Part shown: positions 43,968 to 53,485 of the stretch, one piece after another
Layout of the letters: each line of letters begins with the position of its first letter
Position numbering within the stretch: position 1 is the first letter of the stretch
NCBI RefSeq assembly: GCF_002940205.1
Contig: NZ_MDSK01000011.1
Location: 1-64,000, forward strand
Origin: Xanthomonas arboricola pv. guizotiae
Lineage (GTDB): Bacteria; Pseudomonadota; Gammaproteobacteria; Xanthomonadales; Xanthomonadaceae
Direction: 5' to 3'
DNA: 64,000 nucleotides
Program-made: the position numbers and the translations under genes
Notes under the pieces: generated by a model
What the model was told of the DNA's origin: nothing
The model's database searches: none
What the model saw: only the letters and a program-made list of their open reading frames with translations

Positions 43968-45734
43968 ATGCGTACCCACTTCTGCGGCCTGGTCGACGAG
44001 ACCTTGATCGGCCAAACCGTCACTCTCGCCGGCTGGACCGACGTGGCCCGCAACCTGGGCGGGGTGTGCTTCATCGACCTGCGCGACCACGAAGGCATCG
44101 TGCAGGTGACGGTGGAACCGGTGGCCGGCGACGACGCCAGCGCCGAGCTGTTCAAGGTGGCCGCCAGCCTCGGCTACGAGGACGTGCTGCAGGTCGAAGG
44201 CGTGGTGCGTGCGCGGCACGCGGTCAACGACAAGCTGCGCACCGGCAAGGTGGAAGTGATCGCCACCCGCATCAGCATCCTCAACAAGGCCGCGCCGCTG
44301 CCGTTCCACGCGCACGAAAATCCGGGCGAGGAGACCCGCCTGAAGTACCGCTATCTGGACCTGCGTCGCCCGGAAATGCAGCGCATGCAGCGCACCCGCA
44401 TCAAGCTGGTGCAGGCGCTGCGCCGGCACCTGGACGCACGCGATTTCCAGGACATCGAAACCCCGATCCTGACCAAGGCCACCCCGGAAGGCGCACGCGA
44501 CTTCCTGGTGCCCGCGCGCATGCATCCGGGCGAGTTCTACGCCTTGCCGCAGAGCCCGCAGCTGTTCAAGCAGATCCTGATGGTGGCCGGCTTCGACCGC
44601 TACTACCAGATCGCGCGCTGCTTCCGCGACGAAGCGCTGCGCGCCGACCGCCAGCTGGAATTCACCCAGCTCGACATGGAATTCGCCTTCGTGCGCGAGC
44701 GCGACGTGCAGGATTTCGTCGAAGACATGATCCGCGCCATCTTCGCCGAAGTGGTGGACGTCGACCTGGCCGCGCAGTTCCCGCGCATGACCTGGGCCGA
44801 GGCGATGCGTCGCTACGGCTCGGACAAGCCGGACCTGCGCATCGCGCTGGAACTGGTCGACGTGGCCGAACTGGTCAAGACCAGCGAGTTCCCGGTGTTT
44901 ACCGCCGCTGCCAACGATGCCGACGGCCGCGTGGCCGCGCTGCGCATCCCCGGTGGCGCCACGCTGTCGCGCAAGCAGATCGACGAATACGCCGCCCACG
45001 CTGCCAAGTACGGCGCCAAGGGCCTGGCCTACGTCAAGCTGTCGGAGAGCGGCGAAGTCAGCTCGCCGATCGCCAAGTTCTTCGGCGAAGACGCCTTCGC
45101 TGCGCTGCTCAGGCACGTCGGGGCCGGCAACGGCGACATCGTGTTCTTCGGTGCCGGCGGCTACAACACCGTGTCCGACTTCATGGGCGCGCTGCGCCTG
45201 AAGGCCGGCAAGGATTTCAAGCTGATCGCCGATGGCTGGGCGCCGCTGTGGGTCACCGATTTCCCGATGTTCGAGTGGGACGAGGAGGCGCAGCGCTACG
45301 TGGCCCTGCATCACCCCTTCACCGCACCGGCGGTGGACGACATCGCCGACCTGCGCGCCAATGCCCGCACCGCGGTGTCGCGCGGCTACGACATGGTGCT
45401 CAACGGCAACGAAATCGGCGGCGGTTCGATCCGTATCCACCGCCCGGACATGCAGAGCGCGGTGTTCGAACTGCTCGGCATCGGCGCCGAGGAAGCGCGC
45501 GCCAAGTTCGGCTTCCTGCTGGATGCGCTCAACTACGGCGCACCGCCGCACGGCGGCATCGCCTTCGGCATCGACCGCATTGCGGCGCTGATGGCAGGCA
45601 CCGACTCCATCCGCGACGTCATCCCGTTCCCCAAGACCACCGGCGCGCAGGACCTGATGACCGACGCCCCGTCGCCGATCGCCGCCGATCAGCTGGCCGA
45701 AGTGCATGTACAGGTCCGCCCCAAGCAGGTCTGA
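43968..45734 (+). CDS. aspS: Aspartyl-tRNA synthetase
   Basis: A 588-residue class II synthetase that charges tRNA-Asp (and perhaps tRNA-Asn, if the discriminating bacterial form is absent). The ATG at 43968 gives the conserved [20 protein letters not shown] start; upstream frame has no homology. N-terminal OB anticodon-binding domain to about residue 110 ([19 protein letters not shown]), then the catalytic core: [20 protein letters not shown], motif 2 [18 protein letters not shown], the bacterial insertion domain around residues 290-420, and motif 3 [12 protein letters not shown] near the end. The length is standard. Essential housekeeping gene. Confidence 0.97.
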   Translation: MRTHFCGLVDETLIGQTVTLAGWTDVARNLGGVCFIDLRDHEGIVQVTVEPVAGDDASAELFKVAASLGYEDVLQVEGVVRARHAVNDKLRTGKVEVIATRISILNKAAPLPFHAHENPGEETRLKYRYLDLRRPEMQRMQRTRIKLVQALRRHLDARDFQDIETPILTKATPEGARDFLVPARMHPGEFYALPQSPQLFKQILMVAGFDRYYQIARCFRDEALRADRQLEFTQLDMEFAFVRERDVQDFVEDMIRAIFAEVVDVDLAAQFPRMTWAEAMRRYGSDKPDLRIALELVDVAELVKTSEFPVFTAAANDADGRVAALRIPGGATLSRKQIDEYAAHAAKYGAKGLAYVKLSESGEVSSPIAKFFGEDAFAALLRHVGAGNGDIVFFGAGGYNTVSDFMGALRLKAGKDFKLIADGWAPLWVTDFPMFEWDEEAQRYVALHHPFTAPAVDDIADLRANARTAVSRGYDMVLNGNEIGGGSIRIHRPDMQSAVFELLGIGAEEARAKFGFLLDALNYGAPPHGGIAFGIDRIAALMAGTDSIRDVIPFPKTTGAQDLMTDAPSPIAADQLAEVHVQVRPKQV

Positions 45735-46190
45735 CCTGCCACCCACGGCCACGCCAGCGTGGCCGTGCAGCCGCCACGCTGCATCGCGCAGCGTGTCGCA
45801 CGCAGGGATGCCGCGGGCGCGTCGCGCCCGGCCCAACGATCGATGTCCGCCGGCGGCCGCGCCCGCCGCGGCCGCGACGCAAGGCCTTGCCCCGCGCTCG
45901 CCCTCATCAACGCACTGCGCGCAATCCACACCCGCGCCGGGCGCAAACGCGGATCGGATCGCGGATGCTCTTCCGATTCCCGATTCCCGATTCCCGATTC
46001 CCGATTCCCGATTCCCGATTCCCGATTCCCGATTCCCGATTCCCGATTCCCGATTCCCGAATCCCGATTCCCGATTCCCGATTCCCGATTCCCGAATCCC
46101 GAATCCCGAATCCCGAATCCCGAATCCCCGCTTGCGACCCCACCACCGCATGCGCGAAGCTGCCACGTCCGCCCGGCACGAGACGCCCGC
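45735..46190. other. Spacer between aspS and the acetyltransferase gene
   Basis: 456 bases without a real gene. The left half is GC-rich with no motif; the right half is dominated by the heptamer array at 45972-46130. Apparent long frames through the array are artefacts of the repeat. Confidence 0.7.
45972..46130. repeat. GATTCCC heptamer array, about 22 tandem copies
   Basis: The 7-base unit GATTCCC repeats head to tail for about 155 bases; several units near the right end change to GAATCCC. It ends about 60 bases before the acetyltransferase start. Seven is not a multiple of the helical turn, and copy number is likely to vary by slipped-strand mispairing. The same heptamer recurs in five other places between 48.4 and 53.1 kb. 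Confidence 0.92.
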
Positions 46191-46718
46191 ATGACCCGCA
46201 TCCGCCGCGCCACACCGGACGATGCCGAAGCCTTGTCGCTGCTGGCTGCGCAGACCTTTACCGAAACCTTCGGGCATCTGTACCCGCAGGAGGATCTGCA
46301 CGGCTTCCTGCAGGAGACCTATGCGGTCGAGCGCGCGCGCATCGTGCTGGCGCATCCGGACTATGCGATCTGGCTGCTGGAGATGGACAACCTGCTGGTC
46401 GGCCACGCTGCCGCCGGCCCCTGCGGGCTGCCGCACCAGGACGTGCGTCCCGGCGACGGTGAGCTCAAGCGGCTGTATCTGTTGAAGGACTACCAGAACA
46501 GCGGCTGGGGCAGCCGCCTGTTCGAGACCACGCTGGAATGGCTGGAGCGCGACGGCCCGCGCACGCTGTGGATTGGCGTGTGGTCCGAAAATTTCGGCGC
46601 GCAGCGCTTCTACGCCCGCTACGGGTTCGAGAAGGTCGGCGAATACGATTTCCCGGTCGGCAAGATCCTCGACCGCGAATTCATCCTGCGCCGCATCCCG
46701 CGCATTGCGGCCGCTTGA
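46191..46718 (+). CDS. GNAT-family N-acetyltransferase
   Basis: A 175-residue acetyltransferase. It opens MTRIRRATPDDAEALSLLAA, the usual first strand and helix, has the acetyl-CoA core LKRLYLLKDYQNSGWGSRLF (motif A, with the Q/R-x-x-G-x-G/A loop as QNSGWG), and ends with NFGAQRFYARYGFEKVGEY (motif B). The substrate may be a small molecule, peptide or protein and cannot be inferred. The start at 46191 is chosen as the first Met of the fold; readings from further upstream only translate the heptamer array. The array 60 bases upstream could affect its promoter. Confidence 0.88.
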   Translation: MTRIRRATPDDAEALSLLAAQTFTETFGHLYPQEDLHGFLQETYAVERARIVLAHPDYAIWLLEMDNLLVGHAAAGPCGLPHQDVRPGDGELKRLYLLKDYQNSGWGSRLFETTLEWLERDGPRTLWIGVWSENFGAQRFYARYGFEKVGEYDFPVGKILDREFILRRIPRIAAA

Positions 46719-46944
46719 ACGGCGCGCCGATGCCTGGCTGGCGCGCCGTGCGACCACGATTGCCGGCGCCCGGCCACGCTGAGTGCCACCGGCACCATCC
46801 CCACCTCGGTCGCCTGCAGGTCGGCATGCGCATCGGTTATCGGCCTGCCGGCCCGGCGCGGGTGGCGTTGATTGGCCCGCGAGCGCCCCACGTCAGATCC
46901 GGCACGTCGTCGCGCTCACCTGAAGCCGGCGCCAAGTCGCGGTC

Positions 46945-47631
46945 ATGACGTCCGTGTCCGGCGCATCCTCGATCGTCCCGGGTCACTCCCAACGCATCCT
47001 GCGTGAGCGGGCGAGCGCCGCGACCGCCGACGTGCTGCTGGTGCACGGCATCTGGAACACCGCGCACTGGCTGTTGCCGCTCGCGCGCCGGCTGCGTGCC
47101 GAGGGCCTGGCGCCGGCGCTGTTCGGCTACGCCAGTGTGCTCGGCGGACCCGCGCAGGCCGTGCCGCGGCTGATCGAACGTCTGCAGGCGACCGGCGCGC
47201 AATTGCTGGTCTGTCACAGCCTGGGCGGGCTGGTCGCGCTGCAGGCGCTGCGCGCCGCGCCCGAATTGCCGGTGCGCCGCGTGGTCTGCCTGGGCTCGCC
47301 GCTGTGCGGCAGCGCCGCCGCGCGCGGCCTGGCCCGCCGCGGCGGGCGCTGGGCGCTGGGGCGCAGCGCGGCCTTGCTGCAGCACGGTGTCGGGCAATGG
47401 GAGGGCGAGGCGGAGATCGGCCAGATCGCCGGTACCGTCGCGCGCGGGGTGGGGCGATGGCTGGCGCCGCTGGACGGCGGCTCGGACGGCACCGTGGCGC
47501 TGGCCGAAACCCGCCTGCCCGGGCTGCGCGACCATTGCGTGGTGCAGGCCAGCCACAGCGGCCTGTTGCGCTCGCCCGAAGCCGCGCAGCAGGTGCTGCG
47601 CTTCCTGCGCCAGGGCCGGTTCCGCCACTGA
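46945..47631 (+). CDS. Alpha/beta-hydrolase fold protein
   Basis: A 228-residue protein of the alpha/beta-hydrolase/lipase-like family. DVLLVHGIWNTAHWLLPLAR contains the oxyanion HG motif, and LLVCHSLGGLVALQAL is the nucleophile elbow with serine in C-H-S-L-G-G. A late aspartate (DGGSDGTVAL) and histidine (QASHSGLLRS) complete a plausible triad. No signal peptide is clear, so it is probably cytoplasmic. It resembles the PGAP1/lipase-type hydrolases; the substrate is unknown. Located just before yebC on the same strand. Confidence 0.82.
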   Translation: MTSVSGASSIVPGHSQRILRERASAATADVLLVHGIWNTAHWLLPLARRLRAEGLAPALFGYASVLGGPAQAVPRLIERLQATGAQLLVCHSLGGLVALQALRAAPELPVRRVVCLGSPLCGSAAARGLARRGGRWALGRSAALLQHGVGQWEGEAEIGQIAGTVARGVGRWLAPLDGGSDGTVALAETRLPGLRDHCVVQASHSGLLRSPEAAQQVLRFLRQGRFRH

Positions 47632-47706
47632 ACGCCGCCGCCCCGGTGCGGGCGAGCAATCAGGTAAAATCCGCGCCCTGTCATCCAAGCCAGTCTGGAA
47701 CCACCC

Positions 47707-48435
47707 ATGGGTAGAGGCCCCTCCATCGAAGGCCGCAAGAACGCCTCCGACGCCAAGCGCGGCAAGATGTTCACCAAGATCATTCGCGAGATCAGCGTCG
47801 CCGCGCGCGGCGGCGGTGGCGACCCGTCCAACAACCCGCGCCTGCGCGTGGCGGTGGACAAGGGGCTGTCGGCGAACATGTCCAAGGACGTGATCGAGCG
47901 CGCGATCAAGAAAGCCACCGGCGAGCTGGAAGGCGTGGAATACGAGGAAGTGCGCTACGAGGGCTACGCCCCCGGTGGCGTGGCGGTGATCGTGGACTGC
48001 CTGACCGACAACCGCGTGCGCGCGGTGGCCGACGTGCGCCATGCCTTCAGCAAGTGCGGCGGCAACATGGGCACCGACGGCTCGGTGGCCTTCATGTTCA
48101 AGCGCCTGGGCGTGCTGAGCTTTGCCGCCGGCACCGACGAGGACACCCTCACCGACGCGGCGATCGAAGCCGGCGCCGACGATGTGGTGGTCTACCCGGA
48201 AGACGGCGCCATCGACGTGCTGACCGCCCCGGACGCCTTCGCCCAGGTCAAGCAGGCGCTGACTGCCGCCGGCCTGGAGCCGGCGCACGCCGAAATCACC
48301 TTCCGCGCCGAAAACGACATCGCCGTCGACGGCGACACCGCCGTGCAGGTCCGCAAGCTGCTCGACATGCTCGAAGACCTGGACGACGTCCAGGACGTCT
48401 ATTCGAACGTCGATCAAGCGGCGCTTGGCGCCTGA
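47707..48435 (+). CDS. yebC: YebC/TACO1-family protein
   Basis: A 242-residue protein of the YebC/PmpR family, opening [20 protein letters not shown], with [39 protein letters not shown] and [20 protein letters not shown]. Members were named as DNA-binding regulators; later work on the YebC group links them to relief of ribosome stalling at polyproline, so the family role is debated. It precedes ruvC, a position widely conserved in proteobacteria. A TAAAAT hexamer at about 47664-47669 may be its -10 box. Confidence 0.93.
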   Translation: MGRGPSIEGRKNASDAKRGKMFTKIIREISVAARGGGGDPSNNPRLRVAVDKGLSANMSKDVIERAIKKATGELEGVEYEEVRYEGYAPGGVAVIVDCLTDNRVRAVADVRHAFSKCGGNMGTDGSVAFMFKRLGVLSFAAGTDEDTLTDAAIEAGADDVVVYPEDGAIDVLTAPDAFAQVKQALTAAGLEPAHAEITFRAENDIAVDGDTAVQVRKLLDMLEDLDDVQDVYSNVDQAALGA

Positions 48436-48438
48436 GGC

Positions 48439-48562
48439 GCCGGGAATCGGGAATGGAGAATCGGGAATCGAAAAAGCTGCAGCCGGCGCCGCCTAGTGTT
48501 CCCGGGCGCGCCCTTAGGCGGCTCTACCTATTCCCGATTCCCAACTCCCGATTCCCGGCCGC
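48439..48562. repeat. Heptamer inverted-repeat element between yebC and ruvC
   Basis: The left arm (about 48440-48470) reads GGGAATCGGGAATGGAGAAT and onward; the right arm (about 48531-48558) reads TATTCCCGATTCCC and onward. They are complementary over about 30 bases with three mismatches, so one long hairpin with a ~60-base GC-rich loop is possible. It covers almost all of the 130-base spacer. Confidence 0.85.
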
Positions 48563-48565
48563 TCG

Positions 48566-49090
48566 ATGACCCGCATCCTGGGCATCGATCCCGGTTCGCA
48601 GCGCACCGGCATCGGCATTATCGATATCGACGAGGGTGGTCGCAGCCGGCATGTGCACCACGCGCCGCTGGTGCTGCTGGGCGAGGGCGACTTTGCGCAG
48701 CGGCTCAAGCGCCTGCTGCACGGGCTGGGCGAGTTGATCGAGACCTACCGTCCGGACGAGGTGGCGATCGAGAAGGTGTTCATGGGCAAGAGTGCTGCGT
48801 CGGCGCTCAAGCTCGGCCACGCGCGCGGCGCGGCGATCTGCGCGGTGGTGCTGCGCGATCTGCCGGTGCACGAGTACGCTGCCACCGAGATCAAGCTGGC
48901 GCTGGTCGGCAAGGGCGGGGCGGACAAGGTGCAGGTGCAGCACATGGTCGGCATCATGCTCAACCTGAAAGGCAAGCTGCAGTCCGACGCCGCCGACGCA
49001 CTGGCGGTGGCCATCACTCACGCCCACGTGCGCGCCACCGCGCAGCGCCTGGGCGTCAATACCCAACAGGCCTGGAGCCGCAAGAAATGA
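48566..49090 (+). CDS. ruvC: RuvC, Holliday-junction resolvase
   Basis: A 174-residue endonuclease that nicks the two like-oriented strands of a Holliday junction during recombinational repair, working with RuvAB. It starts [15 protein letters not shown] with the first catalytic aspartate (Asp8), has [20 protein letters not shown] with a catalytic glutamate, and [14 protein letters not shown] with the last two acidic residues. The length is standard. Its spacing from ruvA is filled by a heptamer element. Start and stop are clear; the ATG follows the repeat by seven bases, so the repeat may sit in its leader. Confidence 0.95.
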   Translation: MTRILGIDPGSQRTGIGIIDIDEGGRSRHVHHAPLVLLGEGDFAQRLKRLLHGLGELIETYRPDEVAIEKVFMGKSAASALKLGHARGAAICAVVLRDLPVHEYAATEIKLALVGKGGADKVQVQHMVGIMLNLKGKLQSDAADALAVAITHAHVRATAQRLGVNTQQAWSRKK

Positions 49091-49190
49091 GAATCGGGAT
49101 TCGGGAGTCGGGAATCGGGGATTGCAAACGCAGAGTCCACAGCAGCGCGCGCTGTTGCGATTCCCCATTCCCGATTCCCCATTCCCGGCA
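49088..49190. repeat. Heptamer inverted-repeat element between ruvC and ruvA
   Basis: The left arm (about 49090-49123) reads GAATCGGGATTCGGGAGTCG; the right arm (about 49157-49187) reads CGATTCCCCATTCCCGATTC. The arms pair imperfectly, with a ~35-base loop holding the phrase CACAGCAGCGCGCGCTG. Left arm begins within the ruvC stop region. Confidence 0.82.
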
Positions 49191-49208
49191 CCGCCAAGGC
49201 GGTGCCCA

Positions 49209-49793
49209 ATGATCGGCCGCCTGCGCGGGCTGCTGGCCTACAAGCAGCCGCCGTGGCTGGTGATCGATGTCGGTGGCGTGGGCTACGAGCTGGAGGCGCC
49301 GATGAGCACCTTCTACGACCTGCCCGATGTCGGCCGCGACGTGATCCTGTTCACCCACTACGCGCAGAAGGAAGACAGCGTGTCGCTGTACGGATTCCTG
49401 CGCGAAGGCGAGCGCAGGCTGTTCCGCGACGTGCAGAAGGTCACCGGCATCGGCGCCAAGATCGCGCTGGCGGTGCTGTCCGGGGTCAGCGTGGACGAGT
49501 TCGCCCGCCTGATCACCAGCGGCGACGTCACCGCGCTGACCCGCATCCCCGGCATCGGCAAGAAGACCGCCGAGCGCATGGTGGTGGAGCTGCGCGACCG
49601 CGCCGCCGACTTCAGCAGTGGCGCGCCGATCACCGGCCAGCTCGGCCCGGATGCGGTGTCCGAGGCCACGGTGGCGTTGCAACAGCTGGGTTACAAGCCG
49701 GCCGAGGCCGCACGCATGGCACGCGAGGCCGGGGCAGAAGGCGACGAAGTCGCCACGGTCATTCGCAAGGCCCTCCAGGCCGCGCTGCGTTAG
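49209..49793 (+). CDS. ruvA: RuvA, Holliday-junction binding subunit
   Basis: A 194-residue protein that forms the tetramer holding a four-way junction flat for RuvB branch migration. The ATG at 49209 starts [20 protein letters not shown]; earlier ATGs translate the heptamer repeat. Domain I (OB fold) covers residues 1-62 with [18 protein letters not shown]; domain II contains two helix-hairpin-helix motifs, [15 protein letters not shown] and [18 protein letters not shown]; domain III (about 148-194) is the RuvB-interacting end with [19 protein letters not shown]. In this window kup separates it from ruvB. Confidence 0.95.
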   Translation: MIGRLRGLLAYKQPPWLVIDVGGVGYELEAPMSTFYDLPDVGRDVILFTHYAQKEDSVSLYGFLREGERRLFRDVQKVTGIGAKIALAVLSGVSVDEFARLITSGDVTALTRIPGIGKKTAERMVVELRDRAADFSSGAPITGQLGPDAVSEATVALQQLGYKPAEAARMAREAGAEGDEVATVIRKALQAALR

Positions 49794-49845
49794 GTCGCGC
49801 CGTCTTCCTCTCCTTCACGCCACTTGGCGATACCCTGCCCACTTC

Positions 49846-51753
49846 ATGTCCCAGACCCCCACTTCCGCAGCTGGCCACGGCCATGCGCCTGCCAATAGCC
49901 ATATGGCCTTGGTCATCGGCGCCATCGGCGTCGTCTTCGGCGATATCGGCACCAGTCCGCTGTACACCCTCAAGGAGGCGTTCTCGCCGCACTACGGGCT
50001 GAGCAGCGACCACGACACCGTGCTGGGCGTGCTGTCGCTGGCGTTCTGGGCGCTGATGGTCACGGTGACGCTCAAGTACGTCACCATCATCATGCGCGCC
50101 GACAACGAGGGCGAGGGCGGCATCATGGCCTTGATGGCGCTGACCCAGCGCACCCTGCGCAGCGGGTCGCGCTCGGCGTACGTGGTCGGCATCCTCGGCA
50201 TCTTCGGCGCCTCGCTGTTCTTCGGCGATGGCGTGATCACCCCGGCCATCTCGGTGATGGGCGCGGTCGAAGGCCTGGAAATCGCCGCGCCCAGCCTGCA
50301 TCCCTTCATCGTGCCGATCACCGTGATCGTGCTGCTGGTGGTGTTCATGGTGCAGCGCTTCGGCACCGAAACCGTCGGCAAGGTGTTCGGCCCGATCACC
50401 TGCCTGTGGTTCCTGTCGCTGGGGGCGATCGGCGCCTGGAACATCGTCGACGCGCCGGAAGTGATGAAGGCCTTCAACCCCTGGTGGGCGATCCGCTTCT
50501 TCCTGGAGCATGGCTGGCACGGGGTGTTCATCCTCGGCGCGGTGGTGCTGGCGGTGACCGGCGGCGAGGCGCTGTACGCGGACATGGGCCACTTCGGCGC
50601 CAGGCCGATCCGCCATGGCTGGTATTTCTTCGTGTTGCCGATGCTGCTGCTCAACTACCTGGGGCAGGGCGCGCTGGTGCTCAATCACCCCTCCGCACTG
50701 AAGAACCCGTTCTTCGAAGCGGTGCCGGGCTGGGCGCTGTATCCGATGATCATCCTGGCCACGCTGGCGGCGGTGATCGCGTCGCAGGCGGTCATCACCG
50801 GCGCCTATTCGGTGGCCCGCCAGGCGATGCAGCTGGGCTACATCCCGCGCATGCTGATCAAGCACACCTCGCGCACCACCATCGGCCAGATCTACGTGCC
50901 CGGCATCAACTGGCTGCTGATGGTGATGGTGATCGCGCTGGTGCTGATCTTCCGCAGTTCCACCAATCTGGCGGTGGCCTACGGCATCTCGGTGTCGATG
51001 ACCATGCTGATCGATACCCTGCTGCTGGCGCTGGTGGCGCGCTCGTTGTGGCCGCGCTGGCGCAACTGGGTGCTGCCGCTGTGCGTGGTGTTCTTCTTCA
51101 TCGAGCTGGCCTTCGTCATCGCCAACGGCGCCAAGCTGCTGCAGGGCGCCTGGTTCCCGCTGGCGCTGGGCATCGTGGTGTTCACCCTGATGCGCACCTG
51201 GCGCCGCGGCCGTGCGCTGCTGCGCGAGGAAATCCGCAAGGACGGCATCCGCATCGACGGCTTCCTGCCGGGCCTGATGCTGGCCCCACCGGCGCGCGTG
51301 CCGGGCATGGCGGTGTTCCTCACCGCCGACCCGATGGTGGTGCCGCATGCGCTGATGCACAACCTCAAGCACAACAAGGTGCTGCACGAGCGCAACATCT
51401 TCCTCAACGTCGACACCTTGCCGATCCCGTACGCGCCGGCGGACAAGCGGCTGCAGATCGAGTCGATCGGCGACGAGTTCTACCGCGTCTACGTGCGCTT
51501 CGGCTTCATGGAAACGCCGGACGTGCCGCTGGCGCTGATGCGTTCCTGCGACCAGGGTGGCATCCATTTCGACCCGATGGACACCACCTTCTTCGCCAGC
51601 CGCGAGACCATCGTGGCCAGTGCCAACCGCGGCATGCCGATCTGGCGCGACAAGCTGTTCGCGTTGATGCATCGCAACGCCGCCCCGGCCACCGGCTTCT
51701 TCCGCATCCCCGGCAACCGCCTGGTCGAGCTGGGCGCCCAGGTCGAGATCTGA
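49846..51753 (+). CDS. kup: Kup, low-affinity potassium uptake protein
   Basis: A 635-residue K+/H+ symporter of the KUP/HAK/KT family. The ATG at 49846 yields a short hydrophilic tail, then about 12 membrane helices beginning [20 protein letters not shown], which contains the family signature [15 protein letters not shown]. Others are [38 protein letters not shown] and [12 protein letters not shown]. The final ~170 residues form the cytoplasmic C-terminal domain. It lies between ruvA and ruvB on the same strand, 52 bases after ruvA, and may be co-transcribed with it. Confidence 0.95.
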   Translation: MSQTPTSAAGHGHAPANSHMALVIGAIGVVFGDIGTSPLYTLKEAFSPHYGLSSDHDTVLGVLSLAFWALMVTVTLKYVTIIMRADNEGEGGIMALMALTQRTLRSGSRSAYVVGILGIFGASLFFGDGVITPAISVMGAVEGLEIAAPSLHPFIVPITVIVLLVVFMVQRFGTETVGKVFGPITCLWFLSLGAIGAWNIVDAPEVMKAFNPWWAIRFFLEHGWHGVFILGAVVLAVTGGEALYADMGHFGARPIRHGWYFFVLPMLLLNYLGQGALVLNHPSALKNPFFEAVPGWALYPMIILATLAAVIASQAVITGAYSVARQAMQLGYIPRMLIKHTSRTTIGQIYVPGINWLLMVMVIALVLIFRSSTNLAVAYGISVSMTMLIDTLLLALVARSLWPRWRNWVLPLCVVFFFIELAFVIANGAKLLQGAWFPLALGIVVFTLMRTWRRGRALLREEIRKDGIRIDGFLPGLMLAPPARVPGMAVFLTADPMVVPHALMHNLKHNKVLHERNIFLNVDTLPIPYAPADKRLQIESIGDEFYRVYVRFGFMETPDVPLALMRSCDQGGIHFDPMDTTFFASRETIVASANRGMPIWRDKLFALMHRNAAPATGFFRIPGNRLVELGAQVEI

Positions 51754-51776
51754 GGCCGCGACAGCGTCGCGGCCTT

Positions 51777-51928
51777 GGGAATCGGGAGACGGGAATGGGG
51801 AATAGGAAAAGCAACGGACTGCGCCGGCCTGAGACACTCGGCTGCGGCTGAAAAGGGCACCAGCGGTGCCGGTAACCGCTACTATTGTCCGCTCGATTCC
51901 CCATTCTCGATTCCCCATTCCCGGCTTT
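51777..51928. repeat. Heptamer inverted-repeat element between kup and ruvB
   Basis: The left arm (about 51777-51806) reads GGGAATCGGGAGACGGGAAT; the right arm (about 51895-51925) reads CGATTCCCCATTCTCGATTC, ending four to seven bases before the ruvB start. The ~90-base loop includes AGGGCACCAGCGGTGCC, a small hairpin of its own. Confidence 0.82.
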
Positions 51929-51931
51929 TCA

Positions 51932-52966
51932 ATGGACCGCATCATCGCCAGCAGTGCCACCCGCGAAGACGATGCCGCCGATGCGAGCATCCGGCCCAAG
52001 CGCCTGGCCGATTATCTGGGCCAGCAGCCGGTGCGCGAGCAGATGGAGATCTACATCGAAGCGGCCAAGGCGCGCGGCGAGGCGATGGACCATGTGCTGA
52101 TCTTCGGCCCGCCGGGTCTGGGCAAGACCACGCTCAGCCACGTCATCGCCAACGAGCTGGGCGTGAACCTGCGCTCGACCTCCGGCCCGGTGATCGAAAA
52201 GGCCGGCGATCTGGCCGCGCTGCTGACCAATCTGCAGCCGCACGATGTGCTGTTCATCGACGAGATCCATCGCCTCTCGCCGGTGGTGGAAGAAGTGCTG
52301 TATCCGGCGATGGAAGATTTCCAGATCGACATCATGATCGGCGACGGCCCGGCCGCGCGCTCGATCAAGATCGACCTGCCGCCGTTCACCCTGATCGGTG
52401 CCACCACCCGTGCCGGCCTGCTGACCGCGCCGCTGCGCGACCGCTTCGGCATCGTGCAGCGGCTGGAGTTCTATTCGCCGCAGGAACTGACCCGCATCGT
52501 GATCCGTTCGGCGGCGATCCTGGGCATCGACTGCACGCCCGAGGGTGCGGCCGAGATCGCCCGCCGTGCGCGCGGCACCCCACGTATCGCCAACCGGCTG
52601 CTGCGGCGGGTGCGCGACTTTGCCCAGGTCAAGGCGACCGGGCATATCGACCTGCCGGTGGCGCAGGCGGCGATGCAGATGCTCAAGGTCGACCCGGAAG
52701 GCTTCGACGAGCTCGACCGCCGCATGCTGCGCACCATCGTCGATCATTTCGACGGCGGCCCGGTGGGCGTTGAGTCGCTGGCCGCCTCGCTGTCGGAAGA
52801 GCGCGGCACGCTGGAAGACGTGATCGAGCCCTACCTGATCCAGCAAGGCTTTTTGATCCGCACCGCGCGCGGCCGCATGGTCACCACCAAGGCCTATCTG
52901 CATCTGGGCCTGAAGCCGCCACGCGATCGCGCCGCAGGCATCGGCGAACCGGGAGACCTGTTTTGA
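51932..52966 (+). CDS. ruvB: RuvB, Holliday-junction branch-migration ATPase
   Basis: A 344-residue AAA+ helicase motor. Walker A is [13 protein letters not shown] near residue 58, Walker [11 protein letters not shown], sensor [21 protein letters not shown] with the arginine finger region, then the small helical lid ([15 protein letters not shown]) and a C-terminal winged helix ([18 protein letters not shown]). The ATG at 51932 is chosen because earlier in-frame codons read the heptamer repeat. Together with RuvA and RuvC it moves and resolves junctions. It leads into ybgC and the tol genes on the same strand. Confidence 0.96.
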   Translation: MDRIIASSATREDDAADASIRPKRLADYLGQQPVREQMEIYIEAAKARGEAMDHVLIFGPPGLGKTTLSHVIANELGVNLRSTSGPVIEKAGDLAALLTNLQPHDVLFIDEIHRLSPVVEEVLYPAMEDFQIDIMIGDGPAARSIKIDLPPFTLIGATTRAGLLTAPLRDRFGIVQRLEFYSPQELTRIVIRSAAILGIDCTPEGAAEIARRARGTPRIANRLLRRVRDFAQVKATGHIDLPVAQAAMQMLKVDPEGFDELDRRMLRTIVDHFDGGPVGVESLAASLSEERGTLEDVIEPYLIQQGFLIRTARGRMVTTKAYLHLGLKPPRDRAAGIGEPGDLF

Positions 52967-53015
52967 TGGCTGCCTGCCTCGCCACATGGGCCGTCCCGAC
53001 CGAAACTCCGTGCCC

Positions 53016-53474
53016 ATGACCATCGAATCCCAAATTCCGAATCCCCAATCTCCGTCCATATTCAGTTGGCCGACACGCGTGTACTGGGAAGATACCGACG
53101 CCGGGGGCGTGGTCTACCACGCGCGCTACGTCGCCTTCATGGAACGGGCGCGCACGGAGTGGATGCGTGCAGCCGGTTACGGGCAGGATCTGATGCGCCA
53201 GGACCACGGTCTGGTGTTTGCGGTCCGCTCGATGCAACTGGATTTCCTCAAGCCGGCCCGGCTCGACGATGCGCTGTCGGTGTCGGCGGTGTTGCTGCGA
53301 TGCAGACGGGCCAGCCTGCTGTTCGCGCAGTCGGTGCGTCGCGAGGGCGAGGTGCTGCTGACCGCCGAGGTGCGCATTGCCACACTCGGCACCAGCGACT
53401 TCCGCCCGTGCGGGATGGACGATGCGCTGTACGACGTGTTGAAAGCTCTAGAAACCCCAGAATCCGATTACTGA
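53016..53474 (+). CDS. ybgC: YbgC, acyl-CoA thioesterase of the Tol-Pal cluster
   Basis: A 152-residue hot-dog fold thioesterase. The catalytic segment is TRVYWEDTDAGGVVYHARYV with the active aspartate, followed by AFMERARTEWMRAAGYGQDL. Homologues begin just before this segment; here the ATG at 53016 adds about 14 residues (TIESQIPNPQSPSIFSWP) encoded by heptamer repeats, and another in-frame ATG at 52986 would add ten more. YbgC acts on short or acyl-carrier-protein-linked acyl thioesters and is linked to phospholipid metabolism near the Tol complex. It lies 11 bases before tolQ. Confidence 0.9.
   Translation: MTIESQIPNPQSPSIFSWPTRVYWEDTDAGGVVYHARYVAFMERARTEWMRAAGYGQDLMRQDHGLVFAVRSMQLDFLKPARLDDALSVSAVLLRCRRASLLFAQSVRREGEVLLTAEVRIATLGTSDFRPCGMDDALYDVLKALETPESDY
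53024..53053. repeat. Heptamer repeat inside the ybgC 5' coding end
   Basis: CGAATCCCAAATTCCGAATC and the following CCCAATCTCC are imperfect GATTCCC/GAATCCC units in the same orientation as the right arms of the other elements. No matching left arm was found in the 50 bases after ruvB. It is translated as part of ybgC if either upstream ATG is used. Confidence 0.7.
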
Positions 53475-53485
53475 GGAACAAACGG

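Noticed and set aside
45972-46130. CRISPR array
   Set aside because: Units are 7 bases with no unique spacers and there are no cas genes in the window.
45759-46190. Frames through the heptamer array encoding IPDSRFP-type repeats, suggesting a repeat protein
   Set aside because: Direct translation of a 7-base DNA repeat; the array runs open in several frames on both strands and has no start signal. Only the region from 46191 is a gene.
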